From Kangiella sp. (GTDB lineage Bacteria; Pseudomonadota; Gammaproteobacteria; Enterobacterales; Kangiellaceae), in the NCBI GenBank assembly GCA_002733465.1, contig NVVT01000003.1, forward strand, positions 50,064 through 60,346: a stretch of DNA of 10,283 bases. The letters run 5' to 3'. Each line of letters begins with the position of its first letter. Within the stretch, counting starts at the first letter, position 1. The notes beneath the pieces are model-generated. The model searched no databases, had not been told where the DNA came from, and saw only the letters and a program-made list of their open reading frames with translations. The translations under genes and the position numbers were made by a program. Below, piece by piece: positions 6,530-10,283 of this stretch.

Positions 6530-6559
6530 ATTGTTTTGTTTTTGTTATTTCGTTTTTAT

Positions 6560-6594
6560 ATTTTCTATTTTCTATTTTGTGTTTTGTGTTTTCA
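6560..6594. repeat. Tandem 7-base T-rich repeat next to the fliE stop
   Basis: Five 7-base units follow one another: ATTTTCT twice, ATTTTGT, GTTTTGT and GTTTTCA. The array ends directly at the fliE stop codon (6595-6597). It has the same placement relative to element B as the 8-base array has to element A. Confidence 0.8.
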
Positions 6595-6936
6595 TTAAAT
6601 CGGCATATTCATAATATCTTGATAGGCCGAGACTAATTTATTTCTTACTTGCAAGGTTGCTTGAAAAGCAATGCCAGCTTTTTGTGAGGCTATCATTGCT
6701 TTTACTAAACTAACTCCCCCATCACCGGTTTCAATCTGTGACGCTAGTCTTCCTGATTCCATTTGTTGGTCGTTGACTGAATTGATAGCCCTAGTTAATA
6801 AGTTTCCAAAATCCGCGCCTTTACCTTCAACATTTTGGATGCCCGTATCTGACGGAAATGACGCACCAGATTTAGCAATCTTATTAAGCGATTGCATTTG
6901 CTGTAATAGCTGTTGTTGATCCATACCAATTCGCAT
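6595..6936 (-). CDS. fliE: Flagellar hook-basal body protein FliE
   Basis: FliE (113 residues) is the small protein joining the MS ring and export gate to the proximal rod, and is itself an early export substrate. It has the family layout: a variable N-terminus (QQQLLQQMQSLNKIAKSG), then FGNLLTRAINSVNDQQMESG and a highly conserved C-terminus with VSLVKAMIASQKAGIAFQA, QVRNKLVSAYQDIMNMPI. The ATG at 6936 follows GAGGA by about eight bases; a second ATG four codons later is possible but has no better ribosome site. It follows fleR by only 51 bases. I found no acceptable sigma-54 promoter in that gap, so read-through from fleSR or a promoter inside fleR seems likely. Confidence 0.96.
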   Translation of the reverse strand: MRIGMDQQQLLQQMQSLNKIAKSGASFPSDTGIQNVEGKGADFGNLLTRAINSVNDQQMESGRLASQIETGDGGVSLVKAMIASQKAGIAFQATLQVRNKLVSAYQDIMNMPI

Positions 6937-6970
6937 TTTTTATTCCTCAGAATAATATTCAATCAATTTT

Positions 6971-7001
6971 TTTAAGCGTAAGATTCTTTAAGCGTAAGAT
7001 T
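6971..7001. repeat. Tandem duplication of the fleR 3' end
   Basis: TTTAAGCGTAAGATT occurs at 6971-6985 and again at 6987-7001, separated by one C (a 16-base unit). The copy at 6987-7001 contains the last codons of fleR (Ser-Tyr-Ala) and its TAA. The other copy lies just after the stop and repeats those codons and stop out of use. It looks like a recent slippage or small duplication. Confidence 0.93.
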
Positions 7002-8412
7002 TTTTATTCGGTATTTCGTAACCCGAATCACGCATTTTGGCCAATTTGTAACGCAAGGTTCTTGCACTGATCCCTAATTGCTCTGCTACTTCTTTCTTTT
7101 TTCCAGCACATTGCTTTAGAGACTCAATAATTAATTGATATTCATGTTGACGCATATCACTTCCTAATTGCTTGTCGTCAAGACTATTGCCATTACCATT
7201 ATCAAGATAAGAAACCTCCGACAAACTGTGTGACAATTCATTTATTACAACCTGACTTGATTCAAAACCGACATTAAGACTTTCGAAAACAATATCGGTA
7301 TCATTCACTATTTTATTATTTGCTAGCACTGCAATTCTTTGCATTAAATTATCAAGTTCGCGAACATTACCAGGCCACGAATATTGATTGAGTTTTCTAA
7401 CCGCGGATTGACTAAATGTAATTGCTTCATGCTGTGCATCATTACTAGACAGACCACATGCCTTCGCATATTGGTTGAGCAAGCGTGTTGCCAAAGGAAC
7501 GATATCCGCCACTCTTTCTCGTAATGATAAACATCTAATTGGGAAAACATTGAGTCGATAATAAAGATCTTCTCTAAAACGTTTTTCTTTTATTTCCTTA
7601 ACTAAATCTCGATTAGTTGTCGCAATCACTCGAACATCTAATTTAATCGTTTTTTTACCACCTAATCTTTCAACTTCTTTCTCCTGTAAAACCCGAAGTA
7701 TTTTTGCTTGTAACATAACCGGCATTTCTGAAATTTCATCCAATAAAAGAGTACCTCCTTGCGCCTGTTCAAATTTTCCAGCACAGGCTTGATGTGCTCC
7801 AGTAAAAGCGCCCTTTTCATATCCAAACAAAGTGGCTTCCAACATATTTTCAGGAATAGCTGCACAATTAATCGCAACAAATTTTGATTGACTCCTTTGA
7901 GATTGATCATGGATAAATTGACTCAAAACTTCTTTACCCGATCCACTTTCACCCACTAGAAGTACGGTTGAACTTGTTTGTGCGATTTTTCTAGCGTATT
8001 CAAATAATTTTTTACTGGCGGGATCTTCAATGATAACTTTACATTCAGTTTTTTTCGGTAGGTATTTTTCAATTAATTTAGTTAGTCTTTTAGGTTCAAA
8101 TGGTTTCTCTAAATAGTCACAAGCGCCTAACTTCATGACTTCAATAGCATCTTTAATTTCAGCAAAAGCGGTCATTAATACGACGGGAAGATGGCGGTCG
8201 TTTTTTCTAATAAACCTCAATAAATCGACACCAGACATAGACTTCATTTGAACATCCGTAATCACTAAATCAGGTTTGAAATTATTCAGAGTCGCCACTG
8301 CAGATTCTGCATCTTCAACCGCTGTCACATCAAAACCGGCGACTTCTAAGCTCGCCACTAATGCACTTCTTAACGCGAAATCATCCTCTACAACTAATAA
8401 TTGACTAGTCAT
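6988..8412 (-). CDS. fleR: Flagellar sigma-54-dependent response regulator FleR/FlrC
   Basis: This NtrC-type activator (474 residues) works with RpoN to turn on mid-stage flagellar genes once phosphorylated by FleS. The receiver domain (1-118) has the acidic pocket E9-D10-D11, phospho-acceptor D53 (ITDVQM), T81 and K103 (LEKPF). The AAA+ domain (about 128-366) has Walker A GESGSGKE (154-161), the sigma-54 loop GAFTGA (201-206), Walker B LLLDE (222-226), an R-finger region (FREDLYYRLNVFPI) and WPGNVREL (346-353). A Fis-type helix-turn-helix, KKEVAEQLGISARTLRYKL (439-457), closes the protein. All active residues are intact. Its ATG overlaps the fleS stop by eight bases. It resembles Pseudomonas FleR and Vibrio FlrC; the symbol follows the Pseudomonas name. 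Confidence 0.95.
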   Translation of the reverse strand: MTSQLLVVEDDFALRSALVASLEVAGFDVTAVEDAESAVATLNNFKPDLVITDVQMKSMSGVDLLRFIRKNDRHLPVVLMTAFAEIKDAIEVMKLGACDYLEKPFEPKRLTKLIEKYLPKKTECKVIIEDPASKKLFEYARKIAQTSSTVLLVGESGSGKEVLSQFIHDQSQRSQSKFVAINCAAIPENMLEATLFGYEKGAFTGAHQACAGKFEQAQGGTLLLDEISEMPVMLQAKILRVLQEKEVERLGGKKTIKLDVRVIATTNRDLVKEIKEKRFREDLYYRLNVFPIRCLSLRERVADIVPLATRLLNQYAKACGLSSNDAQHEAITFSQSAVRKLNQYSWPGNVRELDNLMQRIAVLANNKIVNDTDIVFESLNVGFESSQVVINELSHSLSEVSYLDNGNGNSLDDKQLGSDMRQHEYQLIIESLKQCAGKKKEVAEQLGISARTLRYKLAKMRDSGYEIPNKKSYA

Positions 8413-9844
8413 TAATTACAACCTCTTCTGTAGTAAGGTTAGAACGCTCGCTGGCCAAACAAGTCTTGTTCACTAATGGTAATTTAATTTCAAATGCACT
8501 ACCAACACCGATTGACGACTCAAGGTCAATGGAGCCACCATGCTCAATAATAACGCCTCTAACAATCGCTAAACCTAATCCGTTGCCATTGCTTTTAGTT
8601 GTATAGAAAGGTTCAAAAACTTGTTGCTGTTGTAATCTGCTCATACCGATACCGTGATCAACAACTTCAATAACTAGTGAGTACTGATTGTCTTTACCTT
8701 TATGAGTATTTTCACAGACTATGTTTGATTTCAATTCTACCATCTGTTTTGATTTACTGGCCGCCAATGCGTTTTCAACTAAATTGGAAATAGCGCCTAT
8801 CAAATCATCTGAGTTCCCTAACAAATAATATTCTTCTGAATTGCTTCTGAGTTTTTTATCTAACGACTTATCTTCAACTCCGCAACCAGAGATCCATGTA
8901 ACATTATTTTTATGCTCAATACTATTTTTTAAGTTATCAAACAATTGAGAAATTGGTACGATTTGACTCTGCTTTCTTTCGCCTCTTACAAACTGCAACA
9001 TGTCATGGATTTGTCTATCCATAAATTTCAACCTTTCCATTAAATTTGCTGAAAATGATTTTATTTGCTTTGGTTCAAGATTCGATTCATTAATATGAGA
9101 GCCGTAAATCATTGCAGCTGAAAGTGGGGTTCTAATTTGATGAGCAAGCGAAGCGATCATCTTACCCATGCTCGACAGTTTATTATTTTGACTGAGTTTA
9201 TCTTGTAAGCGTCTCGTTTTAGTTAGGTCCGTTAACACGAGCATTTGTCCAGGTTCTGGTGACAAACCAGTTGTTTCGATATGAATTTTTCTGCCATCTT
9301 TTAACGAAACTTGATGTCCGTCATCCGCTTGTGGTGAAAAGGCTCGCGCTATTACATCTACCCAGGCTTCACCTAAAAGTGGGCGACCTAAGATATCGAT
9401 GGCAACTTTATTGCAATCACAAACAAAACCTTGATTGTCCAGTAACACAACACCGGAGGGTAATATGTCGAGAAGATTATTTAGACGATTATTAATTTTA
9501 TCATTTTCAGACTGCAGTTTAATTTTTGCATTTTTTTCGACTAAATGCCTATTTTCTGCATCGTTCAATTGTCCACTAAGCTGTTCAACTTTTACTTCAA
9601 TATTTTGGAAAGAGTCCGCGAAAGCTTGCGACAATTGACCTAAATCGGACATCACATTCTTAGCGTGTTTTTGGCTATTACTTAACTTAGATAAAGTAGA
9701 TTGAGGCAGTGTCGATTGAGCTATTGTTGATTGAGATAACCGGGAAACAGAAGGTGTCGAATTAAATGATTCACGTCCACCAGAATTGTCTAGTGTACTG
9801 GTTTCTTCTGTTTTTACGATTTCAATTTTATTTAATAGTGCCAT
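8405..9844 (-). CDS. fleS: Flagellar sensor histidine kinase FleS/FlrB
   Basis: FleS (479 residues) is the cytoplasmic kinase that phosphorylates FleR; no membrane segment is visible. After a Ser/Thr-rich N-terminus and a coiled coil (about 60-122) there is a PAS domain (about 122-208, LLDILPSGVVLLDNQG). The dimerisation/phospho-acceptor helix has H235 in SLAHQIRTPLSAA. The ATPase domain has the N box (NLVENAL, N354/N358), G1 DHGIG (396-400), F box FEPFYTTK (410-417) and G2 GNGLGLA (420-426). The domain set matches Pseudomonas FleS and Vibrio FlrB; the N-terminus with LSQST/IAQST/LPQST pentapeptides is longer than I expect for the family. The ATG at 9844 follows an AGAGAG site. It lies ~38 bases after the predicted start from a sigma-54 promoter and overlaps fleR. 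Confidence 0.94.
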   Translation of the reverse strand: MALLNKIEIVKTEETSTLDNSGGRESFNSTPSVSRLSQSTIAQSTLPQSTLSKLSNSQKHAKNVMSDLGQLSQAFADSFQNIEVKVEQLSGQLNDAENRHLVEKNAKIKLQSENDKINNRLNNLLDILPSGVVLLDNQGFVCDCNKVAIDILGRPLLGEAWVDVIARAFSPQADDGHQVSLKDGRKIHIETTGLSPEPGQMLVLTDLTKTRRLQDKLSQNNKLSSMGKMIASLAHQIRTPLSAAMIYGSHINESNLEPKQIKSFSANLMERLKFMDRQIHDMLQFVRGERKQSQIVPISQLFDNLKNSIEHKNNVTWISGCGVEDKSLDKKLRSNSEEYYLLGNSDDLIGAISNLVENALAASKSKQMVELKSNIVCENTHKGKDNQYSLVIEVVDHGIGMSRLQQQQVFEPFYTTKSNGNGLGLAIVRGVIIEHGGSIDLESSIGVGSAFEIKLPLVNKTCLASERSNLTTEEVVIND

Positions 9845-9892
9845 ACATTTGCTCTCTGTATTATTCGCTTTTTCAAACGTTACTAAGACTAG

Positions 9893-9908
9893 AGCAATTA
9901 CTGTGCCT
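9893..9908 (-). promoter_or_regulatory. Sigma-54 (-24/-12) promoter of fleSR
   Basis: On the minus strand AGGCACAGTAATTGCT matches TGGCACG-N4-TTGCW with mismatches only at positions one and seven. The GG and GC dinucleotides are exactly ten bases apart. Transcription would start near 9882, leaving a leader of about 38 bases before the fleS ATG. It lies just downstream of fleQ, which encodes the activator known to act with RpoN at fleSR in Pseudomonas and at flrBC in Vibrio. Confidence 0.88.
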
Positions 9909-9920
9909 ATTTTATTAGCG

Positions 9921-9936
9921 CCTATTTATCAATAGG
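9921..9936. promoter_or_regulatory. Dyad CCTATT-N4-AATAGG upstream of the fleSR promoter
   Basis: A perfect six-base inverted repeat with a four-base spacer is centred ~46 bases upstream of the predicted fleSR start. The half-site GCCTATTT occurs again at 9905-9912, overlapping the -24 element. It is a possible binding site for FleQ or another regulator. A short AT-rich dyad can occur by chance, so this is tentative. Confidence 0.3.
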
Positions 9937-9955
9937 TTACACTATATTTTGGGTG

Positions 9956-9988
9956 AAAAAAAAGCCAGTGTCAATTAACTGGCTTTTT
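9956..9988 (-). terminator. Rho-independent terminator overlapping the end of fleQ
   Basis: The minus strand reads AAAAAGCCAGT (9988-9978), an eight-base loop, then ACTGGCTTTTT continuing to eight T residues (9969-9956). The 11-base stem is perfect with a GCCAGT core. Its 5' arm is the last coding codons of fleQ and the TAA stop falls in the loop. The mirrored A/T tracts could also slow transcription from the other strand. Confidence 0.92.
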
Positions 9989-10283
9989 GTAAATCATATT
10001 TACGCATTTTTTCAACTAGGGTTGTTCGTCGCATGCCAAGCCTTTTTGCAGCTCTAGCAACAATCCAATCTTCTTCTGACAGCGCTTGTTCGATATAAGA
10101 AATTTCAAATTTCTTTACAAACTCTTTTAGATTCACGCCATTTTCTGGCAAGGTATTGGAAATAGAATTAACATCGATTGGCGTAATTTTCGAATCCAAT
10201 GCTTCGCGTCTTTCTGCAAGTTGAGGTTTTGAATAGGCGGTTAATCCTTCAGTATTTTGATAATCGCTAGGTAGATCTTTTAC
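9975..10283 (-). CDS. fleQ: Flagellar master regulator FleQ/FlrA, C-terminal fragment (runs off the right end)
   Basis: The frame is open from the window edge and gives 102 codons ending at the TAA at 9977-9975. It begins VKDLP, the stretch that follows the AAA+ domain in FleQ, then a variable linker (about residues 6-50). The conserved end reads VNLKEFVKKFEISYIEQAL then ARAAKRLGMRRTTLVEKMRKY, a Fis-type helix-turn-helix typical of FleQ/FlrA. The methionine-like TTG at 10199 is internal; the true start lies outside the window. FleQ/FlrA sits at the top of the flagellar cascade and acts with RpoN, and its place before fleSR supports the call. The AAA+ and N-terminal domains, where c-di-GMP binds in Pseudomonas, cannot be examined here. 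Confidence 0.93.
   Translation of the reverse strand, partial: VKDLPSDYQNTEGLTAYSKPQLAERREALDSKITPIDVNSISNTLPENGVNLKEFVKKFEISYIEQALSEEDWIVARAAKRLGMRRTTLVEKMRKYDLQKAS

Noticed and set aside
7053..7068. Sigma-54-like motif (GTGCAAGAACCTTGCG, minus strand) upstream of fliE
   Set aside because: The invariant GG of the -24 element reads TG, and the bases encode the conserved SARTLR of the FleR helix-turn-helix, which explains the match.

Overview
The window carries part of a polar-type flagellar regulon from an AT-rich gammaproteobacterium. Every gene lies on the minus strand, so the genes read from the right end to the left. The order fleQ–fleS–fleR–fliE–fliF–fliG–fliH–fliI–fliJ, with a sigma-54 activator and a two-component system directly upstream of fliE, is the arrangement of Pseudomonas (fleQ/fleSR) and Vibrio (flrABC). 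The species cannot be told from the sequence; a marine or aquatic relative is plausible but unproven.

Right end (9975-10283): the last ~100 codons of fleQ/flrA, the master sigma-54 activator. They end in a rho-independent terminator whose 5' arm is the last coding sequence and whose loop holds the stop codon. The next ~110 bases hold a small dyad and a near-consensus -24/-12 sigma-54 promoter (9893-9908) that should drive fleS-fleR. fleS (sensor kinase) and fleR (response regulator and sigma-54 activator) overlap by 8 bases.

Middle (678-6936): fliE (rod/MS-ring junction), fliF (MS ring), fliG (rotor switch), fliH (regulator of the export ATPase), fliI (export ATPase) and fliJ (export stalk). 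fliF/fliG overlap and fliG/fliH abut. In contrast, the fliE-fliF spacer (211 bases) and the fliH-fliI spacer (224 bases) each hold a related, roughly 100-130 base inverted-repeat element with CACAGAG/CACGGAG arms, and in each a short tandem A-rich repeat reaches the upstream gene's stop codon. The fliI-fliJ spacer (1131-1307) is 177 bases with nothing convincing in it.

Left end (1-677): after a 241-base spacer with a candidate sigma-28 (FliA) promoter come a small STAS-domain protein and the start of a CheY-like response regulator, which look like the head of a chemotaxis operon. A 23-codon open frame bridges these two and ends in an ATGA overlap with the CheY start.

Together: FleQ with RpoN should turn on fleSR (and perhaps fliE-J by read-through). 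FleSR would then activate later genes, the fli genes build the MS ring, rotor and export ATPase, and the left-end genes supply chemotaxis signalling to the switch. The core genes are well-known families. The least ordinary parts are the paired repeat elements inside the fli operon and the small bridging frame.
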